Shown piece after piece: positions 1-9,467 of a DNA stretch of 64,000 nt. Position numbers and translations under genes: made by a program. Each line of letters begins with the position of its first letter. Position 1 is the stretch's first letter. Origin of the DNA: an uncultured Massilia sp. (GTDB lineage: Bacteria; Pseudomonadota; Gammaproteobacteria; Burkholderiales; Burkholderiaceae); contig CAMLMV010000001.1 in NCBI GenBank assembly GCA_946481275.1, positions 372,001 to 436,000 of the forward strand, in the 5' to 3' direction. The notes under the pieces are model-generated. The model ran no database searches. It saw only the letters and a program-made list of their open reading frames with translations, and was not told the origin of the DNA.

Positions 1-382
1 GGTCGGCTTCAACATGCTGCTGTTCGTCGCCGGCCTGCGCAACATCCCGGCCGAGCTGTATGAGGCGGCCGCGCTGGACGGCGCCCGCGGCTATACGCTG
101 TTCCGCACGATCACGTGGCCGGCGCTGCGTCCCGTCGCGACGACGGCGCTGATCCTGCAGCTGATCGCGTCCTTGAAAGTGTTCGGCCAGACGTACATCC
201 TCACGAGCGGCGGGCCGTTCAACACGACGCGCGTCGCGCTGCACTACATGTACGAGACGGCGTTCACGCAGAGCGACGCGGGCTATGCGGCCGCGGTCGC
301 GATGGCGTTCGTCGCGATCGTGATCCTGCTGTCGCTGCTGCAGGCGTGGCTCGTGAAATTCCTGGCCGGGAGGGATGCATGA
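1..382 (+). CDS. Carbohydrate ABC transporter permease (MalF/UgpA type), 5'-truncated
   Basis: This is the C-terminal part of an inner-membrane permease of a binding-protein-dependent sugar importer; the frame is open to the window edge, so the start lies upstream. The cytoplasmic EAA loop that docks onto the ATPase is visible as [14 protein letters not shown], followed by two hydrophobic segments. The stop overlaps the start of the next permease by four bases (ATGA), so the two are translationally coupled. Together with the ATPase gene at 1209 it forms the end of an importer operon whose binding protein is presumably upstream. The substrate cannot be read from the sequence; an oligosaccharide or glycerol-phosphate-like sugar is usual for the family. 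Confidence 0.9.
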   Translation, partial: VGFNMLLFVAGLRNIPAELYEAAALDGARGYTLFRTITWPALRPVATTALILQLIASLKVFGQTYILTSGGPFNTTRVALHYMYETAFTQSDAGYAAAVAMAFVAIVILLSLLQAWLVKFLAGRDA

Positions 383-1203
383 AGGCGTCGTTCTGGACCA
401 TCGCCGGCGCCGCCTGCGCCATCTTGCTCGCCGCGCTGTGGGCGTTCCCGCTGCTGTGGGCCCTGTCCACGTCGCTGCGGCCGGAGCTGGAAACCGTGTC
501 GGCGCACTTCCACTGGCTGCCGCAGGACTGGACCCTCGAGGCGTACCGCAAGACCCTCGGCGCCGGCAATGTCGTGCGGTGGCTGTTCAACAGCTTCCTC
601 GTCGCGCTGCTCGTGACGGTCGTGACGATGGCGATCAGCCTGATGGCCGCGTACGCGTTTTCCCAGCTGCGTTTCCGGGGCCGCGGCATCGTGTTCGGCA
701 TCGCGATGCTGGGCTTCCTGCTGCCGTTCGAGGCGCTGCTCGTGCCGCTGTTCCGCACGATGCACCAGCTGGGTCTCATCAATTCGTACGCGGGCATCCT
801 GCTGCCGCAGGTGGTGTCGCCGGTCGTGATCTACGTGTTCAAGCAGTTCTTCGACGCGATTCCCGCGGACTTCCGCGAAGCCGCCGTGATGGACGGCGCC
901 GGCCCCATGCGCGTACTGTGGAGCGTGTACCTGCCCATCTCTGGCAATATCGTGTGGGCGATGGCGATCGTGACGTTCATCGCGGCGTGGAACAACTTCC
1001 TGTGGCCGTTCATCATCGTCACGTCGAACGACATGATGACGATCCCGCTGGGGCTCACGCAGACGTACGACGCGTTCGGCGTGCGCTACGCCCAGCTGAT
1101 GGCGGCCGCGCTGCTGGGCGCGTTGCCCGTGGCGCTGGCGTACGTGCTGTTCCAGCGCCGCGTGACGCAGGGCTTCCTGGCGGCGAGCGGATTGAAAGGA
1201 TAG
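379..1203 (+). CDS. Carbohydrate ABC transporter permease (MalG/UgpE type)
   Basis: This 274-residue inner-membrane protein is the second permease of the sugar importer. It has an N-terminal membrane segment, a periplasmic stretch, and then the usual block of membrane helices with the EAA loop [15 protein letters not shown] near residue 175 and the typical AWNNFLWP motif. The ATG at 379 sits in a four-base overlap with the preceding permease stop, which fixes the start. The ATPase gene follows after five bases. The length and the absence of extra domains are normal for the CUT1 family. Confidence 0.92.
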   Translation: MKASFWTIAGAACAILLAALWAFPLLWALSTSLRPELETVSAHFHWLPQDWTLEAYRKTLGAGNVVRWLFNSFLVALLVTVVTMAISLMAAYAFSQLRFRGRGIVFGIAMLGFLLPFEALLVPLFRTMHQLGLINSYAGILLPQVVSPVVIYVFKQFFDAIPADFREAAVMDGAGPMRVLWSVYLPISGNIVWAMAIVTFIAAWNNFLWPFIIVTSNDMMTIPLGLTQTYDAFGVRYAQLMAAALLGALPVALAYVLFQRRVTQGFLAASGLKG

Positions 1204-1208
1204 AGGTT

Positions 1209-2324
1209 ATGGCTTCGGTAAGGTTGCGCGGCATCCGCAAGACGTATGGCGACAATCCCGTCATCAAGGGCGTCGACCTGGACATCGAGGATGGCCAGTT
1301 CGTCGTCTTCGTGGGACCGTCCGGCTGCGGCAAGTCGACCCTGCTGCGCATGATCGCGGGCCTGGAAGACATCACGGACGGCACGCTGGAACTGGACGGC
1401 GTCGTCAGCAACACGGTGGAGCCGGCCCGGCGCGGCATCGCGATGGTCTTCCAGAGCTATGCGCTGTACCCGCACATGACGGTCGCCGAGAACATGGGCT
1501 TCGCGCTGAAGCTCGCGAAGGTGCCGAGGGCGGAGATCGACCAGCGCGTGCGGCACGCGGCGGAGATCCTCCAGATCGCGCATCTGCTGGACCGCAAGCC
1601 GAAGGCGCTGTCCGGCGGCCAGCGGCAGCGGGTCGCGATCGGCCGCGCCATCGTGCGCAAGCCGGAAGTGTTCCTGTTCGACGAACCGCTGTCGAACCTC
1701 GACGCCGCGCTGCGCGCGCAGACCCGCGTGGAGCTGGCGCGCCTGCACAAGGACCTGCGGGCCACGATGATCTACGTGACGCACGACCAGGTCGAAGCGA
1801 TGACCCTCGGCCAGAAGATCGTCGTGTTCAACGGCGGCCGCATCGAACAGGTGGGCACGCCGCTGGAACTGTACGAGCGGCCGGCGAACCTGTTCGTGGC
1901 GGGCTTCCTCGGTTCGCCCCGCATGAACGCGTTTCCCGCGACCCTGGCGGGTCACACGGGTGGCCTCGCGACCGTGCGCGTGCCGGGCGGCAGCATGGCC
2001 CAGGTGGCGGTGGACGCGAGCCGGGCACAGGGCGGCGCCGCGCTCACGCTGGGCGTGCGGCCCGAGCACCTGCGGCTCGAGACCGGGGGCGAAGCCGGCA
2101 TCCCGGGCCGGCTGGCGCTCGTCGAATACCTCGGTGACGTGACGCTCGCCTACGTGCAGGTCGATGGCGTGGACGGCATGGTGGCGGCCAAGTGCCCGCC
2201 CGGCGCCCCGCTGCCGGCGCCGGGCACAGGCGTGCGGCTGCGGTTCGATCCGGCGCGGGCGAGGCTGTTCGACGAGAGCGGGGCGGCGTTGCCGGCGTTG
2301 CGGGAGCAGTTGGTGGCGACCTAG
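1209..2324 (+). CDS. ABC transporter ATP-binding protein (MalK/UgpC family)
   Basis: This 371-residue ATPase energises the two permeases encoded just upstream. Walker A is GPSGCGKST (residues 36-44), the signature is [14 protein letters not shown] (about 133), and Walker B is [13 protein letters not shown] (about 155), followed by the H-loop in VTHDQVEA. The C-terminal third is the TOBE/regulatory region typical of CUT1 sugar importers; MalK-type ATPases can serve several importers. The final four bases overlap the tail of the convergent gene at 2321. Substrate unknown. Confidence 0.93.
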   Translation: MASVRLRGIRKTYGDNPVIKGVDLDIEDGQFVVFVGPSGCGKSTLLRMIAGLEDITDGTLELDGVVSNTVEPARRGIAMVFQSYALYPHMTVAENMGFALKLAKVPRAEIDQRVRHAAEILQIAHLLDRKPKALSGGQRQRVAIGRAIVRKPEVFLFDEPLSNLDAALRAQTRVELARLHKDLRATMIYVTHDQVEAMTLGQKIVVFNGGRIEQVGTPLELYERPANLFVAGFLGSPRMNAFPATLAGHTGGLATVRVPGGSMAQVAVDASRAQGGAALTLGVRPEHLRLETGGEAGIPGRLALVEYLGDVTLAYVQVDGVDGMVAAKCPPGAPLPAPGTGVRLRFDPARARLFDESGAALPALREQLVAT

Positions 2325-2773
2325 ATCGGCCGCTGCCCGCTCGCCTCCACGAACGACTTCGGCACCACGCCGATCTGCTGCAGGACACCCAGCCGGTCCG
2401 CCTGCAGCCACGCCCGCACGATCTGGCCGGCGCGCAGCTGGTAGATCACATTGCCTTCCTGCGTCACCTCCGCGAGACTCGGCTTGATGCCGACGAAGCG
2501 CCCGCCATGCACGGCGCGGAACGTCCAGCGGACGGCCACCTTGTCCTCCTCGCCGAACACGTCGTGCAGCTCGAAGCGCACGCCCGGGAACCCGGACAGC
2601 ACGGCTTCGATCGTCGCCCGGAATTCGCGCGGCCCCCGTTCGCCGCGCGCGCCGATGAAGTCCGGGGCGATAAGCGTTTCCAGCCGGTCCAGGTCGCGGC
2701 CGTTGATGCACTCTTCGTACAGCGTCCGGACCAGGGCCTTGTTCATGGCGGTGGGGTTCATGCGGTCGTTCAT
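2321..2773 (-). CDS. SnoaL-like / NTF2-fold ester cyclase family protein, probable SoxR target
   Basis: This 150-residue cytoplasmic protein has the cone-shaped NTF2/SnoaL fold pattern: an N-terminal helix ([19 protein letters not shown]), then FIGARG, and later [13 protein letters not shown] and [16 protein letters not shown]. Family members act on polyketide-like or small aromatic substrates or have no known reaction, so the activity is open. A strong ribosome site (GAGGAG) precedes the ATG. The promoter carries a SoxR operator inside a 19-base spacer (see 2809-2839), so redox-active compounds should induce it; detoxification or modification of such a compound is my inference. It ends in a four-base convergent overlap with the ABC ATPase. 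Confidence 0.8.
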   Translation of the reverse strand: MNDRMNPTAMNKALVRTLYEECINGRDLDRLETLIAPDFIGARGERGPREFRATIEAVLSGFPGVRFELHDVFGEEDKVAVRWTFRAVHGGRFVGIKPSLAEVTQEGNVIYQLRAGQIVRAWLQADRLGVLQQIGVVPKSFVEASGQRPI

Positions 2774-2808
2774 GCGGTTCTCCTCGTGGTTGCGTTTCGA
2801 TGCAAAGG

Positions 2809-2839
2809 AGTGTAGAACCTCAACTTAACTTGAGGTCAA
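2809..2839 (-). promoter_or_regulatory. SoxR-type promoter and operator for the SnoaL-like gene
   Basis: The + strand reads CCTCAACTTAACTTGAGG at 2818-2835, one base different from the classical SoxR operator of soxS. On the minus strand it lies between TTGACC (2839-2834) and TACACT (2814-2809) with a 19-base spacer, the over-long spacing that SoxR corrects by DNA distortion. The arrangement points to the SnoaL-like gene as the activated target. The soxR gene starts only 14 bases beyond the operator on the other strand. Confidence 0.88.
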
Positions 2840-2849
2840 GAGGATTTTG

Positions 2850-3352
2850 ATGGCAAAGATCGACCCGGCCGACATCGGGCGGCCATTGACGGTGGGCGAG
2901 GTGGCGCGGCGCGCGGGCGTGGCCGTGTCGCCCTCCATTTCTATGAATCGAAAGGCCTGATCCGCAGCGTGCGCAGCAGCGGCGGCCAGCGGCGCTACGG
3001 GCGCGACGTGCTGCGGCGCGCGGCCGTCATCAAGGTCGCGCAGCGCATCGGCATCCCGCTCGCGTCGATCAGTGCTGCGCTGGCGTCGCTGCCGGAAGAG
3101 CGCACGCCGACGAAGGCCGACTGGACCCGGCTTTCGAGCCTGTGGCGGCGCGAGCTCGACGAGCGCATCGAGCAACTCGTCAAACTGCGCGACCAGCTGG
3201 ACGATTGCATCGGTTGCGGCTGTCTCTCGATCGAGGCGTGCCGGTTGCGCAATCCGCTCGACGAATTGTCGGAGCAGGGGAGCGGGCCGCAACTGATCAC
3301 GGCATCCTCCGCGCGTGGCGAAACCGCGCATAGCGATTCAGGAGGTCGTTGA
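2850..3352 (+). pseudogene. soxR: Redox-sensing regulator SoxR (MerR family) with a one-base frameshift
   Basis: SoxR is a [2Fe-2S] MerR-family activator induced by redox-cycling compounds. The ATG at 2850 (ribosome site AGAGGA) opens [15 protein letters not shown], the winged-helix N-terminus, but this frame hits a stop at 2958-2960. The rest ([14 protein letters not shown], then [10 protein letters not shown]) continues in another frame, so one base is missing near 2931, where TCGCCCTC would need one extra base (TCG-NCC-CTC). The four iron-sulfur cysteines are intact as [12 protein letters not shown] (3206-3241). The 3' end overlaps the convergent BCCT gene by 56 bases. It is either a recent natural inactivation or a sequence error in a C-rich run; everything else, including the operator, looks functional. 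Confidence 0.87.
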
Positions 3353-5264
3353 TCAGCTGCTCGCGCGTATAGCCCGTGACGTCGTGCTGCTGGTCCCCTT
3401 CGGAACTGTAGGCCATGGCCCGGTAGTGGCGCGTATCGCTATTCCTGCCCTCGGACTCGGCCCAGGCGAAATTCGGTGCGCGGAAGCTGCGCACGCGGAT
3501 CGTGTAGCGGAATTCCCCGCGGTCGCCGTGCGGCACGTTCAGGTCGATCCGGCGGTCGGTCTCGGTCAGTTCCGGGGCCAGTCCGCTGTCCCGCATCTCT
3601 CCCGCCACCGCGTCGAGCGCCGCGCGCCCGGTCCCGCCGAGAAATGCCGCGATCTCGGGCAGGTCGTAGAAGCGGGTGATGTTCGCCAGGCGCTGCTGCC
3701 AGCTCAGGCCGACGTCCGACGGCGTCTCGGCGGCAATCGACAGGTCGATCGCCGACCCTTCCGATTCCGTCTGCAAGGCGCGCAGCAGGCCGTAGCACAT
3801 GAGCAGCATCACCACGGCGAACGGCAGTGCGCTGACGAGGGCAGCCGTCTGGAGTGCCTGCAAGCCGCCCGCCAGCAGCAGCATGGCAGCCATCAGGCCT
3901 GCGCACGCGGCCCAGAAGATACGTTGCCAGACGGGCGGATTCGGGGCGCCGCCGGACGTGATCATGTCGACGACCAGTGCGCCCGAATCGGCGGAGGTCA
4001 CGAAAAAGGTAATCACCAGCACGGTGGCGAGGCCGGACGCGATCATCGACAGCGGCAGTTGTTCCAGCACTTCGAACAGGGCCACCGGAAGATTGTCGGC
4101 GACGGTCTGCACGATCGGCGCCGCGCCGCCCAGGTCGAATTTGATTGCAGTATTGCCGAACACGGTCATCCACAGGAACGTGAAGAGCACCGGTACCAGC
4201 AGCACCCCGCCGACGAATTCGCGGATCGTGCGCCCGCGCGAGATGCGCGCGATGAACATGCCGACGAACGGCGACCAGGAGATCCACCAGCCCCAGTAGA
4301 ACAGCGTCCACTTCCCGAGCCAGGCGTTGGGTTCGTAGGCATACATGCGGAAGGTGCGCTGCACGACTTCGCCCAGGTAAGTGCCGACGTTCTGGACATA
4401 GGCCTCGAGCAGGAATACCGTCGAACCCGTGGCGAGGACGAACAGCAGGAGCGCGATCGCGAGGATGACGTTGAGCTCCGACAGCCGTTTCACGCCCTTG
4501 TCCAGTCCCGAGCCCGCGGACAGCGCCGCCATGCACGTGATGATCGCGATCAGCACGATCTGCACCTGCGGATTCACGGGCAGCCCGAACAGATGCGCGA
4601 ACCCCGCGTTCACCTGCAGCACGCCGAAGCCCAGTGACGTCGCGACGCCGAACATCGTCCCCAGCACGGCGAAGATGTCGATCGCATGGCCGGCGGGTCC
4701 GTGGATGCGGTTGCCGATCAGGGGAAACAGACTCGACCTGAGTGTGAGCGGCAAGCCGCGCCGGAAGGCGAAGTACGCGAGCGCCAGCCCGACCACGACG
4801 TAAATCGCCCAGGCGTGCAGGCCCCAGTGGAAAAAGGTCAGCACCATCGCGTGGCGCGCCGCGTCGACCGTGCGGCCCGCGCCCACCGGCGGCAGCGCAT
4901 AGTGCTGGATGGGCTCGGCCACACCGAAGAACAGCAGGCCGATCCCCATGCCGGCACTGAACAGCATGGCGAGCCAGGACAGATAACTGTATTCCGGCTC
5001 GCTGTCGTCGGGTCCCAGCTTGACGTCGCCGTAGCGGCTCATCATCAGGAAAATCACGAAGATCAGGAAAAACGCAACCGACAGGATGTAGAACCAGCCG
5101 AAATCGCGCACGATGCCGGCCTGGAGCGTATCGAACAGGCTGCCGACGCGCCGGGGAAACAGTGCCGCCATGGCGGAAAAGGCGAGGACCAGCGCAGCCG
5201 ACACGAAAAACACGGGCGGATTGACCTGGATCCATCGGCGTTGGCCAGTCAATGGGTTTGTCAT
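3297..5264 (-). CDS. BCCT family betaine/choline/carnitine transporter
   Basis: This secondary transporter in the inner membrane takes up quaternary ammonium osmolytes with Na+ or H+. About twelve hydrophobic segments are present, with family motifs [14 protein letters not shown] and the tryptophan-rich substrate box [14 protein letters not shown]. At 655 residues it has the long cytoplasmic C-terminal extension of the BetT subgroup (final ~150 residues, charged), which senses osmotic strength in characterised members. I prefer the ATG at 5264, eight bases after AAAGG, over the GTG at 5273, which the ribosome site abuts. The substrate (choline, betaine or carnitine) is not decided by sequence, and no choline-oxidation genes are adjacent. 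Confidence 0.9.
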   Translation of the reverse strand: MTNPLTGQRRWIQVNPPVFFVSAALVLAFSAMAALFPRRVGSLFDTLQAGIVRDFGWFYILSVAFFLIFVIFLMMSRYGDVKLGPDDSEPEYSYLSWLAMLFSAGMGIGLLFFGVAEPIQHYALPPVGAGRTVDAARHAMVLTFFHWGLHAWAIYVVVGLALAYFAFRRGLPLTLRSSLFPLIGNRIHGPAGHAIDIFAVLGTMFGVATSLGFGVLQVNAGFAHLFGLPVNPQVQIVLIAIITCMAALSAGSGLDKGVKRLSELNVILAIALLLFVLATGSTVFLLEAYVQNVGTYLGEVVQRTFRMYAYEPNAWLGKWTLFYWGWWISWSPFVGMFIARISRGRTIREFVGGVLLVPVLFTFLWMTVFGNTAIKFDLGGAAPIVQTVADNLPVALFEVLEQLPLSMIASGLATVLVITFFVTSADSGALVVDMITSGGAPNPPVWQRIFWAACAGLMAAMLLLAGGLQALQTAALVSALPFAVVMLLMCYGLLRALQTESEGSAIDLSIAAETPSDVGLSWQQRLANITRFYDLPEIAAFLGGTGRAALDAVAGEMRDSGLAPELTETDRRIDLNVPHGDRGEFRYTIRVRSFRAPNFAWAESEGRNSDTRHYRAMAYSSEGDQQHDVTGYTREQLINDLLNRYARFRHARRMP

Positions 5265-5486
5265 ATTGTTCACCTTTCTAGAGCGTTGTGCGGCCGCGCA
5301 TGTGTCGGAATGCTACGCGCCATGCCAGGCAGGTGTCGCCGGCAGGCTGCCGGGGACGGACGACGGAAGGAGATAGTGCTTGCTGAGCGGTCCGGGTATA
5401 CCCGAACTGTCATGGCTGGCGCCGGAGATGGATAGCGCCGAACGGGGCGGAGCGCGGCTGCGTTTAGGCCGAATTATAAGCAATTA

Positions 5487-5508
5487 TGTGCATTTGCACA
5501 AATGTGCA
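5487..5508. promoter_or_regulatory. Interlocking TGTGCA inverted repeats
   Basis: TGTGCA-TT-TGCACA (5487-5500) shares its right arm with TGCACA-AA-TGTGCA (5495-5508), giving three alternating half-sites eight bases apart. The array lies in the AT-rich part of the divergent promoter region, so it is a candidate operator for the BCCT gene, the LacI gene or both. The binding protein is unknown. Confidence 0.45.
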
Positions 5509-5531
5509 TAAATTTAAATCAACTAGAACGG

Positions 5532-5544
5532 ACTAATAATTAGT
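5532..5544. promoter_or_regulatory. Candidate LacI-family operator (autoregulation)
   Basis: ACTAATAATTAGT is a perfect 13-base palindrome around a central A, 43 bases before the lacI-type start. It shares the word ACTAATAA with the palindrome upstream of the TonB receptor at 6684-6698, which suggests that one regulator binds both. LacI-family sites more often have a central CG, so this remains tentative. Confidence 0.4.
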
Positions 5545-5587
5545 GATAATGTTGTGCAACCGATGATCCTCTGCCAACACCTTTGAC

Positions 5588-6616
5588 ATGACCAGGCCCC
5601 GCCGACCCACGATGACCGACATCGCCAAGCTGGCCGGCGTGTCGCAGTCGACGGTGTCGCTGGTGATCAACCACATGAGCGGGGCGAAGGTGTCGAAGGT
5701 CACGCGCGACACCGTGCTCCGGATCGCGCGCGAACTCGGCTACCCCGTCGAGCGGCACGCGCACCACGCGGCCGCGCAATCGCGCAACCTGATCGTGTAC
5801 CTGTCCGACGAACTGACGACCAGCCCGCACGCGATGCAGACCATCGACGGCGCCAAGGACGCCGCGTGGGAGCACGACTGCCTCGTCGCCGTGTTCGCCA
5901 CGCGCGGCGACCCCGAGGTGGAAGCGGCCGTGTTCGCGCGCATGCTGGACCATCCCGCGCTGCTCGGCGTCATCTATTCCACGATCTTCACCCGCGCCGT
6001 GACGGTGCCGGCCGCGCTGGACGCTACGCCGACCGTGCTGCTGAACTGTCACACGCGCGACCGCGGCCGCGCGTCCGTCGTGCCGAGCGAGCTGCTGGGC
6101 GGCTATACCGCGACGATGCACCTGATCGAGAGCGGGCACAGCCGCATTGGCTTCATCAACGGCGAACACTGGATCGAGGCGGCGGCCGAGCGCCTGAAGG
6201 GGTATCGCCAGGCGCTGACGACGGCCGACATCCCGTTCGATCCCGTGCTCGTGCGCACGGGCGACTGGCAGGTGGCGGCCGGCTACGAGCACGCGTTGTC
6301 GCTGCTCGACCTGGCGCAGCGGCCGACGGCTTTGTTCTGCGCCAACGACCTGATGGCGATCGGTGCGCTGGACGCGGCCCGCGAACGCAAGCTGTCGGTG
6401 CCGCGCGACCTGTCCGTGGTCGGGTATGACGACCAGGATATCGCCCGCTACACGCACCCGCCGCTGACCACAGTGTTGTTACCAAACTACGAAATGGGCC
6501 GCTGGGCGGCCGATTCTCTCATCGCGCAAGTGCGCGCGAATCAGTCCTCCAAGGCCATCATCAAGATGGAATGCCCTCTGGTGGCACGCGATTCCGTGGC
6601 CCCGCCAAGGCTGTAA
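5588..6616 (+). CDS. LacI family transcriptional regulator
   Basis: This 342-residue repressor has an N-terminal helix-turn-helix (MTDIAKLAGVSQSTVSLVIN, about residues 9-28), the hinge region (VLRIARELGYPVERHA) and a periplasmic-binding-protein-like sensor domain ending in the usual FCANDLMAIGALDAARE and LSVVGYDDQDIARY motifs. It sits directly upstream of and in line with a TonB receptor and a GH43 enzyme, so it probably controls uptake and breakdown of a plant oligosaccharide. The effector cannot be inferred. Palindromes sharing ACTAATAA lie in front of this gene and the receptor gene. Confidence 0.92.
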   Translation: MTRPRRPTMTDIAKLAGVSQSTVSLVINHMSGAKVSKVTRDTVLRIARELGYPVERHAHHAAAQSRNLIVYLSDELTTSPHAMQTIDGAKDAAWEHDCLVAVFATRGDPEVEAAVFARMLDHPALLGVIYSTIFTRAVTVPAALDATPTVLLNCHTRDRGRASVVPSELLGGYTATMHLIESGHSRIGFINGEHWIEAAAERLKGYRQALTTADIPFDPVLVRTGDWQVAAGYEHALSLLDLAQRPTALFCANDLMAIGALDAARERKLSVPRDLSVVGYDDQDIARYTHPPLTTVLLPNYEMGRWAADSLIAQVRANQSSKAIIKMECPLVARDSVAPPRL

Positions 6617-6683
6617 AACCGCAGAAAAAGCGGGTTCAAGCGTGCGTCGGTTTGCCGGCTTTTGCGTTAGCTTCCTGATAAAA

Positions 6684-6698
6684 CTTATTACTAATAAG
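6684..6698. promoter_or_regulatory. Candidate operator upstream of TonB receptor
   Basis: CTTATTA-C-TAATAAG is a perfect 15-base palindrome twelve bases before the receptor's ATG and partly adjacent to its ribosome site. A repressor bound here would block transcription or initiation. It shares ACTAATAA with the site before the LacI gene. Confidence 0.45.
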
Positions 6699-6710
6699 CG
6701 GGAGATACGC

Positions 6711-9467
6711 ATGATCACGTTCCGACTCAGGCCCGTATCCGCGGCCATCCTTGTGTTGCTTGCGCACGCCGCCAATGCGCAAACCACCGACACGCAACCT
6801 TCCCCTACGCCGGGCGCCCCTACGCCGGGTGCACAAATCCAGCAAGTGACGGTGACCGGCCTGCGCAGCAGTATCCGCAGCGCCGAGGCGATCAAGCGCG
6901 ATTCGGTGCAGGTCGTCGACTCGATCAACGCGGAAGACATCGGCAAATTCCCCGACCGCGCCGCGGGCGACGCCCTGCAGCGCATCGCCGGCGTGCAGGT
7001 CGGCCGCGACCGGGGCGAGACGAGCCAGGTCATCATCCGCGGCCTGCCGGACGTCGTGACCACGCTGAACGGCATGGAGTACTTCACGGGGAACGGGCGC
7101 CGGCTGCAGTACCAGGACCTGCCCGTGCAATCGATCGGCGGCCTGGACGTGTACAAGACGGCGACGCCGAACCAGCTCGAAGGCGGCATCGCGGGCGGCA
7201 TCGACGTGCGGCTGCGCCAGCCGTTCGACCTGAAGGGCCTGAATGTCACCGGCTACGTGGAAGACCGCCGCCAGAAAGTATCCGGGTCCGACGCGACGTC
7301 GACGAAGGACAACCCGGGCGCCGGCTTCTCGGCCAGCAACCGCTGGAACACGAGCTACGGCGAGATCGGCGCGCTCGTCGACGTGGCGTTCAACCGCGAG
7401 CACTGGGGCTATCCCGTGCAGTGGGTGGACCGGCCGGACCGCGTGCACTCCATCGACGCCAACGGCGTGGGCACGCGCCTCGGCGACGGTCCGCTCGCGC
7501 CGCTGGCGCCGGGTGCGCGCCTGGGCGAGCTGCCGAACGTGGGCGGCATCTACAACGCGGGCGACCGCGACCGCGGCAGCATCCATGGCGCGCTGCAGTG
7601 GAAGGTCAACCCGACGCTGGAAGCGAACGTGCAATACCTCGGCACGGGCTACCGTGCGCGCAGCGAAGTGGATTACATCCTCGCCATCACGACGTGGACG
7701 CCGACCCTCTACAACGTCCGGCTGGCCCCGCAGGGCGCCTATTGCAACACGCCGGAAGGTATCGTGTGCCCGATCCAGTCCGCATACGCGCAGGCCGCGC
7801 AATACGGCGGCCCGTACGACTGGGACCCGTACACGGCCACGTCGACGTGGGGCGTGAAGGAGCACACGACGTCGCACTTCCTGAACCTGGGCCTGAACTA
7901 CCGCGAGGGGCCGTGGAAGGCCAGCTCCAACTTCGGCTGGACCAAGTCCACGTTCGTCAACGACACGGTGATCGTCGACCAACAGATCCCCGGCGCCAGC
8001 GTCAACGTCTACACGTACGGCGCCGACGGCCACGGCGGCTATAACAGCATCAGCACGCCCACGAGCCCGAACGCGCTGCGCGACCCGCGCGCCTTCGTGC
8101 TGCGCGGGATGGTGCAGAACTGGGGCGTCTCGAAAGGCGAGCAGGTGCAGTGGCGCGGCGACGCGTCGTACCGCCTCGGCGACGGCTTCTTCTCGGGCAT
8201 CGACGCGGGCCTGCGCCTGTCGAACCACCTGGCCAGCTTCCACGGCGCGGAAGGCCACAGCGACATCACTGGGGCAGTCCGGGCGAACCCCGTCGACGCG
8301 TTCGGTCCCGGTTTCGAATCGCTCGTGCCGGGCCTGGACCGTCTCGGCGGGCCGTGGCTGACGCCGTCGCGCGACTTCCTGATCGACCAGGCCGACACCG
8401 TGCGCGCCTTCTACGGCGCCGCGCCCGGCCGCGTGGCGGACGACCCGACCCGCACCTTCGAGCAGCGCGAAAGCACGAACACCGTGTATCTCGCGGCCCG
8501 CTGGAAGACGAAGGCGGGCGACGTCGACCTGTCCGGGACGGTGGGCGGGCGCTACGTCCACGTGGCGCGCAACCTGAACGGCAACAGCCGTATCGGCGAC
8601 GTGGTCACGCCGATCGCCGTCAGCTCCACGGAAAACAACTTCCTGCCGAGTTTCGCGGCCGTCGTCGGCTGGCGCGAGAACCTGCAGTCGCACCTCTCCG
8701 TCGGCAAGACGATCACGCGGCCGGATTTCGCGTCGCTGAACCCGGCCCTGTCGCTGATCCCGCCGACCGTCAACGCGCCCGGCACCGGCTCGGCCGGCAA
8801 TCCGAACCTGCGCCCGACGCGCTCCGTGAACACGGACGCCACGCTGGAATACTACTTCCCGAAAAACGGCTACGCGCAGGTCGCGCTGTTCCACCGCGAT
8901 ATCGACGGCTACCTGCAGAACATGGAGTCGAATGAAGTCATCGGCGGGCAGAACTATCGCGTGACGCGTCCGCAGAATTCCGGCTCGGGTACGCTGCGCG
9001 GCGCCGAATTCGGCATCCAGAAGTTCTTCGACTTCCTGCCTGGCCCCTGGAGCAACTTCGGCGCCCAGTTCAACTACACGTGGATCGACGGCGACAACCA
9101 GACGCTCGTCTCGCCGACGAGTAGCCAGTACCGCACGACGGCGCTGACGAACGTCGCGAAGAAGAACTACAACTTTGCGCTGCTGTACGAAGGGAACGGC
9201 ATCACGGGACGCCTGACGGCCACGCACCGGGGCAATTACGTCGAGCAGATCGCCGAGCCGCGCTTCTTCCAGGACCGCATCGTGAAGGCCAGCACGTACG
9301 TCGACCTGAGCGTGTCGTATGCGCTGAACAAGAACCTGTCGCTGCAGTTCGATGCGATCAACCTGACGCACGAGAAGTACGAAAGCTATCTCGGCTCCGA
9401 GATCCGCCCGCGCGACATCCGCTACAACCCGACGACGTATGGCGTCGGGCTGCGCTTCTCGTTGTGA
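6711..9467 (+). CDS. TonB-dependent receptor (TonB-Xanth-Caul type), carbohydrate uptake
   Basis: This 918-residue outer-membrane receptor imports large substrates using TonB energy. The signal peptide ends at AHAANAQ (about residue 23); the plug follows with VTVTGLRSSIRSAEAIKRDS, INAEDIGKFPDRAAGDALQRI and GVQVGRDRGETSQVIIRG, the pattern of the TIGR01782 group common in polysaccharide degraders. The C-terminus YGVGLRFSL is a normal outer-membrane barrel end with an aromatic residue near the end. The ATG at 6711 follows GGAGA; the upstream GTG at 6642 has no ribosome site. The GH43 gene overlaps its stop codon, so transport and hydrolysis are probably co-expressed under the LacI regulator. Confidence 0.93.
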   Translation: MITFRLRPVSAAILVLLAHAANAQTTDTQPSPTPGAPTPGAQIQQVTVTGLRSSIRSAEAIKRDSVQVVDSINAEDIGKFPDRAAGDALQRIAGVQVGRDRGETSQVIIRGLPDVVTTLNGMEYFTGNGRRLQYQDLPVQSIGGLDVYKTATPNQLEGGIAGGIDVRLRQPFDLKGLNVTGYVEDRRQKVSGSDATSTKDNPGAGFSASNRWNTSYGEIGALVDVAFNREHWGYPVQWVDRPDRVHSIDANGVGTRLGDGPLAPLAPGARLGELPNVGGIYNAGDRDRGSIHGALQWKVNPTLEANVQYLGTGYRARSEVDYILAITTWTPTLYNVRLAPQGAYCNTPEGIVCPIQSAYAQAAQYGGPYDWDPYTATSTWGVKEHTTSHFLNLGLNYREGPWKASSNFGWTKSTFVNDTVIVDQQIPGASVNVYTYGADGHGGYNSISTPTSPNALRDPRAFVLRGMVQNWGVSKGEQVQWRGDASYRLGDGFFSGIDAGLRLSNHLASFHGAEGHSDITGAVRANPVDAFGPGFESLVPGLDRLGGPWLTPSRDFLIDQADTVRAFYGAAPGRVADDPTRTFEQRESTNTVYLAARWKTKAGDVDLSGTVGGRYVHVARNLNGNSRIGDVVTPIAVSSTENNFLPSFAAVVGWRENLQSHLSVGKTITRPDFASLNPALSLIPPTVNAPGTGSAGNPNLRPTRSVNTDATLEYYFPKNGYAQVALFHRDIDGYLQNMESNEVIGGQNYRVTRPQNSGSGTLRGAEFGIQKFFDFLPGPWSNFGAQFNYTWIDGDNQTLVSPTSSQYRTTALTNVAKKNYNFALLYEGNGITGRLTATHRGNYVEQIAEPRFFQDRIVKASTYVDLSVSYALNKNLSLQFDAINLTHEKYESYLGSEIRPRDIRYNPTTYGVGLRFSL

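Larger units (their letters stand above)
5265..5587. other. Divergent intergenic region between BCCT transporter and LacI regulator
   Basis: This 323-base non-coding stretch falls sharply in GC between about 5470 and 5560, marking the promoters of the two divergent genes. It contains the interlocking TGTGCA repeats and the ACTAATAATTAGT palindrome listed separately, plus GTTG-TG-CAAC at 5551-5560. I see no conserved RNA structure or small open frame with a good ribosome site. Confidence 0.6.

Noticed and set aside
3297..5273. GTG at 5273 as start of the BCCT transporter
   Set aside because: The AAAGG ribosome site directly touches this codon; the ATG at 5264 has correct spacing and a normal N-terminus.
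6636..9371. Long minus-strand open frame opposite the TonB receptor
   Set aside because: The protein is Arg/Val/Ala-rich without domains and mirrors the codon bias of the receptor gene; no ribosome site or family match.
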